This document shows, piece after piece, positions 9,119-17,360 of a stretch of 64,000 bases of DNA (positions within the stretch are counted from its first letter, which is position 1; each line of letters starts with the position of its first letter). The DNA is from an uncultured Flavonifractor sp. (lineage in GTDB: Bacteria; Bacillota; Clostridia; Oscillospirales; Oscillospiraceae). The stretch covers positions 1-64,000 of the forward strand of contig CANAAV010000008.1 in the NCBI GenBank assembly GCA_947346365.1, written 5' to 3'. The notes below the pieces were generated by a model. The model had not been told where the DNA came from, did no database searches, and worked only from the letters and a program-made list of their open reading frames with translations. Position numbers and translations under genes: made by a program.

Positions 9119-9226
9119 GAGATCTACCCGGCGTCCGGCCGCCTCCCGCTCTCCGGCGGCAATTAGTCAAAATGCCTGAAATGGCGCTGACATTTTGGAT
9201 AAAAGATAGAAAAACACCCCTTCCCC

Positions 9227-9256
9227 TTGCAAAAGACAGGGCAGTTTTGCTATACT
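9227..9256 (+). promoter_or_regulatory. Promoter of the ssnA-ygfK-xdhD operon
   Basis: -35 TTGCAA, 18-bp spacer, -10 TATACT with an extended TGC. The expected start is near 9263, which gives an untranslated leader of about 160 nt before ssnA. Confidence 0.7.
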
Positions 9257-9351
9257 GTTTTTAGTAATTTATTATCTGCTTGCAATTGAATCGCGCCGCT
9301 GGATTGGGCGGCAGACGTCAAAATGGCTGTAACGAAGTGTCTTGCGCACGG

Positions 9352-9388
9352 GCTGTAAAACCACCGGATTGGGTTTTGCAGCTTTTTT
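9352..9388 (+). terminator. Terminator-like hairpin in the ssnA leader
   Basis: An 11-bp stem (9352-9362 with 9372-9382) is followed by six Ts, about 40 nt before the ssnA start. Its loop and an upstream small hairpin (9296-9312) share GGATTGGG. A terminator inside a leader indicates attenuation; the ligand or protein is unknown. Confidence 0.5.
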
Positions 9389-9425
9389 CGTTTCAGCCAT
9401 TTTGAGCCATTGAGGAGGAGACGCT

Positions 9426-10763
9426 ATGTACTTGCTGGGAAACGGACGGCTGGTTACGCGAGACGCGGCCATGCCTTATTTGGAGGACGGATGCCTCGCC
9501 ATTGAGGGCAGCCTGATTCAGGCGGTAGGGTCCACGCAGAAGCTCAGGCGGGTCTATCCGGGCGCGGAATGGATGGACGCCCGGGGGGGCGTCATTATGC
9601 CGGGTTTTATCAACGCCCACAACCATATCTATTCCGCCTTTGCCCGGGGATTGTCCATCAAGGGAAATAATCCCTCCAATTTCCTGGAGGTGCTGGAGCA
9701 GCAGTGGTGGACGATTGACCGCCGCCTGCTGCTCCGAGACAGCCGGGCCAGCGCGGACGCGACCTATCTGGAGTGCATTGAAAACGGGGTCACCACGGTG
9801 TTTGACCACCACGCCAGCTATGGAGAGATTTCCGGCAGCCTCTTCGCCCTGGCGGAGAGCGCCAGGGAATTTGGCGTGCGCGCCAATCTGTGCTATGAGG
9901 TCAGCGACCGGGACGGACAGGACAAGATGCGCGCCGCCGTGCGGGAAAACGCGGAGTTCATCCGCTATGCCCGGCGGGACCGGACGGATATGGTCAAGGG
10001 CATGATGGGCCTTCACGCCCCCTTCACCCTGTCTAACGCGACATTGGAGTACTGCGCCCAGGAAAAGCCGGAGGGAGCCGGCTACCACATCCATGTGGCG
10101 GAGGGTATCGACGATTTATACGACAGCCTAGCGAAATACAATAAGCGCCTGATGTTCCGCCTGCACGACATGGGTATTTTAGGGGACAAGACCATCTGCG
10201 GGCACTGCATCTACGTCAACGAGGCGGAGATGGACCTGCTGCGCCACACGGATACCATGGTGGTTCACAATCCGGAGAGCAACATGGGCAACGCCGTAGG
10301 CTGCCCCCCGGTGCTGAAGATGCTGGAAAAGGGTATCACCGCCGGCCTGGGCACCGACGGCTATACCAACGACATGCTGGAGAGCTATAAGGTAGCCAAC
10401 CTCCTGCACAAGCACAACGCCTGCAAGCCCAATGTGGCCTGGGGGGAAATTCCCGCCATGCTTTTTGAGCATAACCGGAGCATAGCCCAGCGCTTTTTTG
10501 AAAAGCCCATCGGCATTCTAGCCCCCGGCGCTTACGCCGACGTGATCGTGCTGGACTATACGCCCCCCACACCCATGGACGCGGGCAATATCAACAGTCA
10601 CCTGCTCTTCGGCTGCAGCGGGCGCGACGTGGTTACCACCATTATCAACGGCGTGGTGCGCATGAAAGACCGCTGCCTTGCGGACATTGATAAGCAGGCG
10701 GTGCTCTCCCGCTGCCGGGAGACCGCAGGGGGGCTGTGGAACCGGATCAACGCCGGGCGGTAA
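9426..10763 (+). CDS. ssnA: SsnA-type aminohydrolase
   Basis: A 445-residue amidohydrolase-superfamily enzyme of the SsnA family, related to guanine and chlorohydrolase-type deaminases. Metal ligands are visible as NAHNH (His65, His67), a histidine in YHIHVAEG, GHCIYV and GLGTDGYTND. It probably hydrolyses a C-N bond in a purine-derived heterocycle in the cytoplasm. A strong AGGAGG site precedes the ATG. First gene of the operon with ygfK and the xdhD-like gene, an association conserved from E. coli to gut Clostridia. The exact reaction is not fixed by the sequence. Confidence 0.9.
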   Translation: MYLLGNGRLVTRDAAMPYLEDGCLAIEGSLIQAVGSTQKLRRVYPGAEWMDARGGVIMPGFINAHNHIYSAFARGLSIKGNNPSNFLEVLEQQWWTIDRRLLLRDSRASADATYLECIENGVTTVFDHHASYGEISGSLFALAESAREFGVRANLCYEVSDRDGQDKMRAAVRENAEFIRYARRDRTDMVKGMMGLHAPFTLSNATLEYCAQEKPEGAGYHIHVAEGIDDLYDSLAKYNKRLMFRLHDMGILGDKTICGHCIYVNEAEMDLLRHTDTMVVHNPESNMGNAVGCPPVLKMLEKGITAGLGTDGYTNDMLESYKVANLLHKHNACKPNVAWGEIPAMLFEHNRSIAQRFFEKPIGILAPGAYADVIVLDYTPPTPMDAGNINSHLLFGCSGRDVVTTIINGVVRMKDRCLADIDKQAVLSRCRETAGGLWNRINAGR

Positions 10764-10800
10764 GCCCGTACAGCTTTATGCGGAGAGGAGAAAAGACGCC

Positions 10801-13776
10801 ATGAGCGATAGTATGCGCCCCATTCCCTTTGGACAGCTGATGGACTGGGTGCTAACAGAGTACGCCCAGCACGGGACGGTTTTTGGAGTCAGCCAGATTT
10901 ACCGCCATACCGGCAGCAAAACCCTGCCCATCTTTACCGAGCGGATCGAGACCCCCTTCGGCCCCGCCGCAGGACCCCACACCCAGCTGGCCCAGAACCT
11001 GATTGCTGCTTACGCCGGGGGCGGCCGCTTTTTTGAGGTCAAGACCGTGCAGGTCATCGACGGGGAGGACCTGCCGGTGTCCAAGCCCTGCATCCGGGCG
11101 GAGGACGAGGGGTACAATGTGGAGTGGAGCACCGAGCTGCGGGTGGAGCAGGCCCTTGAGGAGTATGTCAAGGCCTGGTTTGCCCTGAAGCTGCTCTCCC
11201 GGCAGCTGGAGCTGGGCTCCCCTGACGGCTTTGTGTTCAATATGAGCGTGGGCTACGATCTGGCGGGTATCCGCTCGGAAAAAGTGGAGCGCTATATGGA
11301 GGGGATGAAGGACGCCTCCCAAACCCCCATCTGGGCGGAGTGCCAGGCCTGGGCCAGGGCCAACCTGGATCGGCTGGACCGGATCGACCCGGCCTTCCTG
11401 GACGGCATCAGCCCCCATATCTGCACCTCAATTACCCTGTCCACCCTTCATGGCTGCCCTCCCGACGAGATTGAGCGCATCGCCCGCTACCTCATTGAGG
11501 AGAAGGGACTGAACACCTACGTCAAATGCAACCCCACCCTGCTGGGCTATGAATTTGCCCGGAAGACCCTGGATGATATGGGATATGACTATGTGGTCTT
11601 TGACGAGCGCCATTTTAAGGCCGACCTCCAGTTTGGCGACGCTGTCCTGATGTTCCGCCGCCTGCTGGAACTATGCGAAAAAAAACGCCTGGAGTTCGGC
11701 GTGAAGCTGACCAATACCTTCCCCGTGTCCATTACGGAGCAAGAGCTCCCCGGCGAGGAGATGTACATGAGCGGCAAAAGCCTCTACCCTTTGTCCATCA
11801 ACCTGGCCCGGCGGTTGGAGGAGGAGTTTGGCGGAAAGTTGCGGGCATCCTACTCCGGCGGCGCGGACCAGTTCAACATTGGAGATATCTTCTCCTGTGG
11901 CGTTTGGCCCATCACGGTGGCTACCACCTTGCTCAAGCCCGGCGGCTATAACCGCCTAGCGCCTATGGCCCGCAAGCTCTCCGCCATGGAGTACAGGCCT
12001 TTCGAGGGAGTGGATCTGCCCGCCCTGACCGCCTTGGCGGAACGGGCGGCGGGGGATGGGCGCCACCGCAAGCCCGTCAAGCCCCTGCCCCTGCGCAAGC
12101 TGGAGCGGGCGGTCCCCCTGATCGACTGCTTCACCGCCCCCTGCTCGGAGCAGTGCCCCATCCACCAGGATATTCCCGAGTATATCCGCCTGGTAGGCCA
12201 GGGAGAGTATGCTCAGGCCCTGGCGGTCATCTGCGAGAAAAATCCCCTGCCCTTTATTACGGGGAGCATCTGCGCCCACGGCTGCATGAGTAAATGCACC
12301 CGCAATTTCTACGAGGAGCCCGTCCATATCCGGGACGCCAAGCTGGAGGCCGCGGAAAAAGGCTTTGCCGCCTTCGCCCCCACGCTGCGCGTCCGCGGGA
12401 AGAGCGCCGTCCGGGCGGCCGTGGTGGGCGGGGGCCCCGCCGGCATGGCGGCGGCCCACCTGCTGGCCCGGGAAGGAGCGCAGGTGACGCTCTTTGAGAA
12501 GAGGGACGCCTTGGGCGGCGTCGTCCGCCACGTGATCCCCTCCTTCCGCATCGCGGACCGGGCAATTGAGAACGACGCGTCCATGCTGGACATGCTGGGG
12601 GTGGAGGTCCGGCTGAACACCCGGGTGGACGCCCCCCGCGCCCTGCTGGAGCAGGGGTACACCCACGTGATTGTGGCCACCGGGGCCTGGGAGCACGACG
12701 CCCTGGAGTTGGAGGGCGGGCGCGCGGTGGACGCGCTGGACTTCCTGGAGAGACAGAAGAAGGACCCGGACGGGCAGTCCCTGGGGAAAAACGTGGCGGT
12801 CATCGGCGGCGGGAACACCGCCATGGACGCCGCGCGGGCCGCCAAGCGGGCCGGAGGGGTGGAGCAGGTGCGCCTGGTCTACCGCCGCACCAGGCGCTAT
12901 ATGCCCGCCGACGGGGAGGAACTGGCGCTGGCGCTGGCCGACGGGGTGGAATTCTGCGAGCTGATGGCCCCGGTATCCCTGAAAAACGGCCGGCTGGCCT
13001 GCCGGGTGATGGAGCTGGGCGCGCCCGACGCTTCCGGACGGCGCAGCCCCCGGCCCACCGGGCGGACGGTGGAGATTTCCGCCGATACGGTGATTTCCGC
13101 CATCGGGGAGAAGCCGGATACGGCTTATTTTGAGAAAAACGGAATCCCCGTAGACAGACATGGCTGGGCGGCGGCGGACGAAGCCTGCCGCGCCGGCGGG
13201 CTCTATGTCATTGGCGACGCCCGGCGGGGCCCAGCTCTGGTGGTTCAGGCTATGGCGGACGCCGCCGCCGCCGTGCGGGACATCCTCCAAAGCGGCGAAG
13301 CCGCCCCGATTCCCTTCCGGCCGGAGGGTGAGGACCTGAAAGCGCGACGGGCGCTGCTGCGGGAGTTTACGGGGGCGGGAGAGGAGGCCGGGCGCTGCCT
13401 GGGCTGCTGCGCCGTGTGCGAAAGCTGCGCAGACGTGTGTCCCAACCGGGCGAATCTGGCCGTCAGGGTCCCCGGCATGGAACAGATGCAGATTGTCCAT
13501 ATTGACAAGCTGTGCAACGAGTGCGGCAACTGCGCCGTGTTCTGCCCCTATGACAGCGCGCCCTATCGGGATAAATTCACCCTCTTCGCCAGTGAGGCGG
13601 ATATGGCGGAGAGCCAAAACGCGGGCTTCTGCGTGCTGGACCGCCAGGCCGGGCGGGTGCGGGTCCGCCTGGGAGAGGCGGAGTACGAGAGCGTTCTGTC
13701 CCAGGACAGGCGTACCGGCGCGCCCCTGAAGGAGCTGATGAAGGCTGTGCTGGAATACTACGCCTACTGTCTGTAG
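10801..13776 (+). CDS. ygfK: YgfK, putative selenate reductase / flavin-FeS oxidoreductase
   Basis: A 991-residue multidomain protein. Residues 1-430 resemble a dihydroorotate-dehydrogenase-like TIM barrel, and a Cys-rich bridge follows (CSEQCPIHQDIPEY). Next come GltD-type FAD and NAD(P) domains with GGGPAGMAAAHLL and VIGGGNTAMDAARAAK. The C-terminus has [4Fe-4S] cysteines in CNECGNCAVFCPY and a second cluster before it. YgfK is annotated as a selenate reductase in E. coli but is a required member of urate/purine catabolic clusters, where it likely passes electrons to or from a purine intermediate. The ATG at 10801 has a GGAGAGGAG site and the frame upstream overlaps ssnA. Confidence 0.9.
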   Translation: MSDSMRPIPFGQLMDWVLTEYAQHGTVFGVSQIYRHTGSKTLPIFTERIETPFGPAAGPHTQLAQNLIAAYAGGGRFFEVKTVQVIDGEDLPVSKPCIRAEDEGYNVEWSTELRVEQALEEYVKAWFALKLLSRQLELGSPDGFVFNMSVGYDLAGIRSEKVERYMEGMKDASQTPIWAECQAWARANLDRLDRIDPAFLDGISPHICTSITLSTLHGCPPDEIERIARYLIEEKGLNTYVKCNPTLLGYEFARKTLDDMGYDYVVFDERHFKADLQFGDAVLMFRRLLELCEKKRLEFGVKLTNTFPVSITEQELPGEEMYMSGKSLYPLSINLARRLEEEFGGKLRASYSGGADQFNIGDIFSCGVWPITVATTLLKPGGYNRLAPMARKLSAMEYRPFEGVDLPALTALAERAAGDGRHRKPVKPLPLRKLERAVPLIDCFTAPCSEQCPIHQDIPEYIRLVGQGEYAQALAVICEKNPLPFITGSICAHGCMSKCTRNFYEEPVHIRDAKLEAAEKGFAAFAPTLRVRGKSAVRAAVVGGGPAGMAAAHLLAREGAQVTLFEKRDALGGVVRHVIPSFRIADRAIENDASMLDMLGVEVRLNTRVDAPRALLEQGYTHVIVATGAWEHDALELEGGRAVDALDFLERQKKDPDGQSLGKNVAVIGGGNTAMDAARAAKRAGGVEQVRLVYRRTRRYMPADGEELALALADGVEFCELMAPVSLKNGRLACRVMELGAPDASGRRSPRPTGRTVEISADTVISAIGEKPDTAYFEKNGIPVDRHGWAAADEACRAGGLYVIGDARRGPALVVQAMADAAAAVRDILQSGEAAPIPFRPEGEDLKARRALLREFTGAGEEAGRCLGCCAVCESCADVCPNRANLAVRVPGMEQMQIVHIDKLCNECGNCAVFCPYDSAPYRDKFTLFASEADMAESQNAGFCVLDRQAGRVRVRLGEAEYESVLSQDRRTGAPLKELMKAVLEYYAYCL

Positions 13777-13798
13777 CGGGCGGGATAAGGAGACCGTC

Positions 13799-16366
13799 AT
13801 GTACACCTTGTATGTCAACGGCGCGGAGCGCCGCGTCGAAAAAAACGGCAAGCTGCTGGACTACCTGCGGGAAGAGCTGCGGCTGACCAGCGTGAAAAAC
13901 GGCTGCGGCGCGGGGGCCTGCGGTACCTGCACCGTGCTGGTAGACGGGAAAAAGGCAAAGGCGTGCGTTCTATCTTTGGATAGGCTGGAGGGGAAACACA
14001 TCACCACCGTGGAGGGACTTACCCCCCGGGAGCGGGAGGTCTATGTCTACGCCTTCGGCCGGGCCGGGGCGGTGCAGTGCGGCTTCTGTATACCCGGAAT
14101 GGTCCTGTGCGCCAAGGCCCTGCTGGACGAGACCCTGGAGCCCACCCGCGCCCAGGTCAAGCAGGCCATCCGGGGCAATATCTGCCGGTGCACCGGATAT
14201 GTGAAGATCGAGGACGCCATTCTGCTCTCGGCCAAATACTTCCGGGAGGGCCTGCCCGTACCCCAGGACAGCTCCGACGCCCGGATCGGGCGGCTGTTTC
14301 CCAGGGTGGACACGGCGGAAAAGGTGCTGGGGACCGGAGCGTTCGTGGACGACATTACCCTGCCGGGGATGCTCTACGCCAAGGCCCTGCGCGCTAAATA
14401 CCCCAGGGCCAGGGTGGAGAAGATCGACCTGAGCCGCGCCCTGGCCCATCCGGACACGGTAAAAATCCTCACCGCCGAAGACGTGCCCTTCAACAAAACC
14501 GGGCATATCATTCAGGACTGGGATGTGATGATCGCCCAGGGGGACTGCACCCGCTACATCGGGGACGCCGTCGCCCTGGCCGCCTCCAGGCGCCGGGAGA
14601 GCCTGGACGAAATACTCGCCCTCATTGACGTGACCTATACCGAGCTGCCGCCCCTCACCGATCCCTTGGAGGCTATGAGGCCGGGTGCACCCAAGCTCCA
14701 TGAAAAGGGCAATATTCTGGCCAAAGAGGTCCTGCGCCGGGGGAACGCGGACAAAGCGATTGCCGCCGCCGCCTATGTGGTGACTCAGCACTACTCCACC
14801 CCCATGACCGACCACGCCTTTATGGAGCCGGAGTGCGCCATCGCCATGCCCGACGGGGAGGGAGGGCTGCTCCTCTATACCGGGAGCCAGTCGGCCTATG
14901 ACGAGCGGAAGGAGATCGCCCGGATGCTCAAGCTCCCTCCGGAAAAGGTCCGCTGCCAGAGTAAGCTGGTGGGCGGCGGCTTCGGCGGGAAGGAGGATAT
15001 GAGCGTGCAGCACCACGCCGCGCTGATGGCCTGGGCCACCGGCAGTCCGGTGAAGGTGCGCTTCTCCCGGCAGGAGAGCCTGGAGGTCCACACCAAGCGC
15101 CACGCCATGGAGATGGACGTGACCACCGCCTGCGACAAAGACGGAAATCTTTTGGCCATGAAGGCGGTGCTGATCTCTGACTGCGGGGCCTACGCATCCC
15201 TGGGGGGACCGGTGCTCCAGCGGGCGTGCACCCACGCCGCCGGGCCCTACAACTTCCAAAATGTGGACATCACCGGCATCTGCGTCTACACCAACAACGT
15301 CCCCGGGGGGGCCTTCCGGGGGTTTGGCGTGACCCAGAGCTGCTTTGCCGGGGAGGTGAACCTGGACCTGCTGGCCCAGAAGGCGGGCCTGTCCCCCTGG
15401 GAGATCCGCTACCGCAACGCCATCCGCCCCGGTCAGGAGCTGCCCAACGGGCAGATCGCCTCCGCGGACACCGGGTACGCCGAGTGCCTGGAGGCGGTGA
15501 AGCCCGCCTTTGACAGCAGCCCCTACGCGGGGCTGGCTGGGTGTATGAAAAACAGCGGCGTGGGCGTGGGCCTGCCGGACGTGGGACGGTGCAGGCTGGC
15601 GGTGGAGGGCGGACAGGTGCGCATCCGCACCAGCGCCGCGTGCATGGGCCAGGGAATTGCTACTGTGTGCACACAGGTGGTCCACGAGGTGACGGGAATC
15701 CCGCCCCAGCGGATTTTCCACGAGCGGGCGGACACCGCGGTAACCCCCGACGCGGGCACCTCTACCGCCTCCCGCCAGACGGTGTTCACCGGGGAGGCCG
15801 TCCGCCGGGCCGCCGGCCTGCTCCGGCAGGCCCTGGAGCAGGCTGGGGGAGATTTACCGGCTCTGGAGGGCCGGGAATTCTATGGAGAGTACTCCGGCGT
15901 GACGGACCCCATGGGCTGTGATAAGCCCAATCCGGTCAGCCACGTGGCCTATAGCTATGCCGCCCAGGTGGTGGTTATGGACGAGCAAAAGCGGGTTGCC
16001 CGGGTGGTGGCCGCTCACGACGTGGGCCGGGTGGTGAATCCCCTGGCCTGTCAGGGCCAGATTGAGGGAGGCGTGGCGATGGGGCTGGGCTATGGGCTCA
16101 CCGAGAACTTTCAGATGGAGGGCGGCTATGTAACGTCCAAGTACGGCACGCTGGGCCTGCTGCGCTCCACCGATATGCCCCCCATCGACGTCATTTTCAT
16201 TGAAAAAGGCAGTGAGGAGCAAAATACCTTTGGGGCCAAAGGGGTGGGGGAAATCTGCGCCATTCCCGCCGCGCCCGCCGCCGCCAACGCCGCCCGGCGG
16301 GTGGACGGGGTGATCCGCACCCGGCTGCCCATTGAGAATACCTTTTACCGCAGGAGCGGAAAATAA
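13799..16366 (+). CDS. xdhD: Selenium-dependent xanthine dehydrogenase-like molybdenum hydroxylase (XdhD type)
   Basis: An 855-residue single-chain enzyme. The N-terminus is a plant-type [2Fe-2S] ferredoxin domain (Cys36, Cys41, Cys44, Cys56). A helical [2Fe-2S] domain follows with QCGFCIPGM and GNICRCTGY. From about residue 165 come the two molybdopterin-binding domains, with GGGFGGKED, the GAFRGFGVTQ loop and a C-terminal GAKGVGEICAIP motif holding the catalytic Glu. No FAD domain is present, so electrons must leave through a partner such as YgfK. The organisation matches the selenium-dependent XDH family. Likely job: hydroxylation or reduction of xanthine/urate. Confidence 0.88.
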   Translation: MYTLYVNGAERRVEKNGKLLDYLREELRLTSVKNGCGAGACGTCTVLVDGKKAKACVLSLDRLEGKHITTVEGLTPREREVYVYAFGRAGAVQCGFCIPGMVLCAKALLDETLEPTRAQVKQAIRGNICRCTGYVKIEDAILLSAKYFREGLPVPQDSSDARIGRLFPRVDTAEKVLGTGAFVDDITLPGMLYAKALRAKYPRARVEKIDLSRALAHPDTVKILTAEDVPFNKTGHIIQDWDVMIAQGDCTRYIGDAVALAASRRRESLDEILALIDVTYTELPPLTDPLEAMRPGAPKLHEKGNILAKEVLRRGNADKAIAAAAYVVTQHYSTPMTDHAFMEPECAIAMPDGEGGLLLYTGSQSAYDERKEIARMLKLPPEKVRCQSKLVGGGFGGKEDMSVQHHAALMAWATGSPVKVRFSRQESLEVHTKRHAMEMDVTTACDKDGNLLAMKAVLISDCGAYASLGGPVLQRACTHAAGPYNFQNVDITGICVYTNNVPGGAFRGFGVTQSCFAGEVNLDLLAQKAGLSPWEIRYRNAIRPGQELPNGQIASADTGYAECLEAVKPAFDSSPYAGLAGCMKNSGVGVGLPDVGRCRLAVEGGQVRIRTSAACMGQGIATVCTQVVHEVTGIPPQRIFHERADTAVTPDAGTSTASRQTVFTGEAVRRAAGLLRQALEQAGGDLPALEGREFYGEYSGVTDPMGCDKPNPVSHVAYSYAAQVVVMDEQKRVARVVAAHDVGRVVNPLACQGQIEGGVAMGLGYGLTENFQMEGGYVTSKYGTLGLLRSTDMPPIDVIFIEKGSEEQNTFGAKGVGEICAIPAAPAAANAARRVDGVIRTRLPIENTFYRRSGK

Positions 16367-16443
16367 AAGCGCCCTTTTGGCTGCAACAGCGCCGTCGGGG
16401 CGGTATGCGGATCGGCATCATTTTATGACCGGGAGGAATCGGA

Positions 16444-16767
16444 GTGTATAAAAATATAGAAAAGCAGGTCCCCTTAAAGCTGGCGGACCTGGTGGACTAC
16501 CAGCCGGGTCAGGTAGTCAGCAAGACCCTGGTGCAGAACGGGCATGTCAGTATGACCATTTTTTCCTTCGACCGGGGAGAGGAGATCTCCACCCACGCCG
16601 CCGGGGGAGACGCCATGGTTACGGTGTTGGAGGGGAGCGGGCGGTTTACCGTAGGGGGCGAGGTTTTTGTGCTCCAGGCGGGAGAGACTCTGGTGATGCC
16701 CAAGGACGTCCCCCACGCCGTATACGGGCAGGAGCGCTTTAAAATGCAGCTCACGGTCTCCTTTTAG
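16444..16767 (+). CDS. Small cupin-domain protein
   Basis: A 107-residue single-domain cupin. The first cupin motif is degenerate, ISTHAAGGDAMVTVLEGSG with one histidine, and the second is AGETLVMPKDVPHAVYG. The metal-binding set is therefore incomplete or altered. The GTG start has GGGAGGAAT upstream. It is the last gene of the ssnA operon before a strong terminator. Co-transcription suggests a lyase, isomerase or binding role on a pathway intermediate, or a small-molecule sensor; sequence alone cannot choose. Confidence 0.75.
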   Translation: MYKNIEKQVPLKLADLVDYQPGQVVSKTLVQNGHVSMTIFSFDRGEEISTHAAGGDAMVTVLEGSGRFTVGGEVFVLQAGETLVMPKDVPHAVYGQERFKMQLTVSF

Positions 16768-16770
16768 CAG

Positions 16771-16817
16771 CAGGCGGTCTGTATGCAACGCCGTTGGATA
16801 CAGACCGCCTGTTTTTT
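16771..16817 (+). terminator. Intrinsic terminator of the ssnA operon
   Basis: A perfect 14-bp stem CAGGCGGTCTGTAT (16771-16784) with its complement at 16798-16811, then TTTTTT. Confidence 0.9.
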
Positions 16818-16892
16818 ATTTATTATATTTTTTTCGCTCCTTGCAGCATTTTGCCCTCCAGGGGCGTATATAGGGTGAAGGGAGGAGGACGC

Positions 16893-17360
16893 ATGACAGA
16901 CCACAGCCGGCTGGAAGATGCAGTGAACACCTATGAAAATACCCTTTACCGCGCCGCCCTGGCAATTCTGGGGGACCGCCACGAGGCGGAGGACGCCGTG
17001 CAGGACGCATTTCTCCGCTACTGGGAAAAGACCCCTACATTTGAGGGACCGGAGCACGAGCGGGCCTGGCTGCTGCGGGTGCTCTCCAACGGCTGCAAAA
17101 GCCGCCTGCGAGCCCCCTGGCGAAGGCGGACCGTCCCGCTGTTGGAGAGCTATCCCGCCGCTCCCGAGGAGCGGGAGACCCTGGAGCTGGTCTACTCCCT
17201 GCCGGCCAAGGAGCGCATGGCGGTGCATCTCTACTACTACGAGGGGTACAAAACTGCCGAGATTGCCCGGATTACCGGGGAGCGGGAGGGCACCGTGCGC
17301 TCCCGGCTCAGCCGGGCCAGGGTGCATCTGAAGGATATGCTGAAAGGAGAAGCGCGATGA
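16893..17360 (+). CDS. ECF-type RNA polymerase sigma factor
   Basis: A 155-residue sigma-70 family factor with region 2 (YENTLYRAALAILGDRHEAEDAVQDAFLR, first third) and a region 4 helix-turn-helix near the end (ITGEREGTVRSRLSRARVHL). It lacks regions 1 and 3, as usual for the extracytoplasmic-function group. The ATG at 16893 has AGGGAGGAGG just upstream. Its stop overlaps the start of the next gene by 4 bp (ATGA), the standard arrangement for a sigma factor and its membrane anti-sigma partner. Target promoters are not evident in the window. Confidence 0.88.
   Translation: MTDHSRLEDAVNTYENTLYRAALAILGDRHEAEDAVQDAFLRYWEKTPTFEGPEHERAWLLRVLSNGCKSRLRAPWRRRTVPLLESYPAAPEERETLELVYSLPAKERMAVHLYYYEGYKTAEIARITGEREGTVRSRLSRARVHLKDMLKGEAR

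Larger units (their letters stand above)
9167..9405. promoter_or_regulatory. Three-copy 17-bp motif around the ssnA promoter
   Basis: TCAAAATGCCTGAAATG (9167-9183), TCAAAATGGCTGTAACG (9318-9334) and, inverted, TCAAAATGGCTGAAACG (9405-9389). One copy is upstream of the -35 and two are in the leader. The last two form a 17-of-18-bp inverted repeat from 9319 to 9404. This looks like a multi-site operator for a looping regulator, or alternatively an RNA stem. The motif was not seen at the ygeX promoter. Confidence 0.5.

Noticed and set aside
9296..9388. Tandem GGATTGGG hairpins as an ANTAR or BglG/LicT antitermination target
   Set aside because: The six-base loops lack the A1/G4 pattern of ANTAR targets, and the sequence does not match the longer RAT consensus of BglG-type regulators. 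Kept only as an unexplained attenuator-like leader.
10678..10800. Upstream extension of ygfK into ssnA
   Set aside because: The extension overlaps ssnA and has no family similarity; ATG 10801 has a strong ribosome-binding site.
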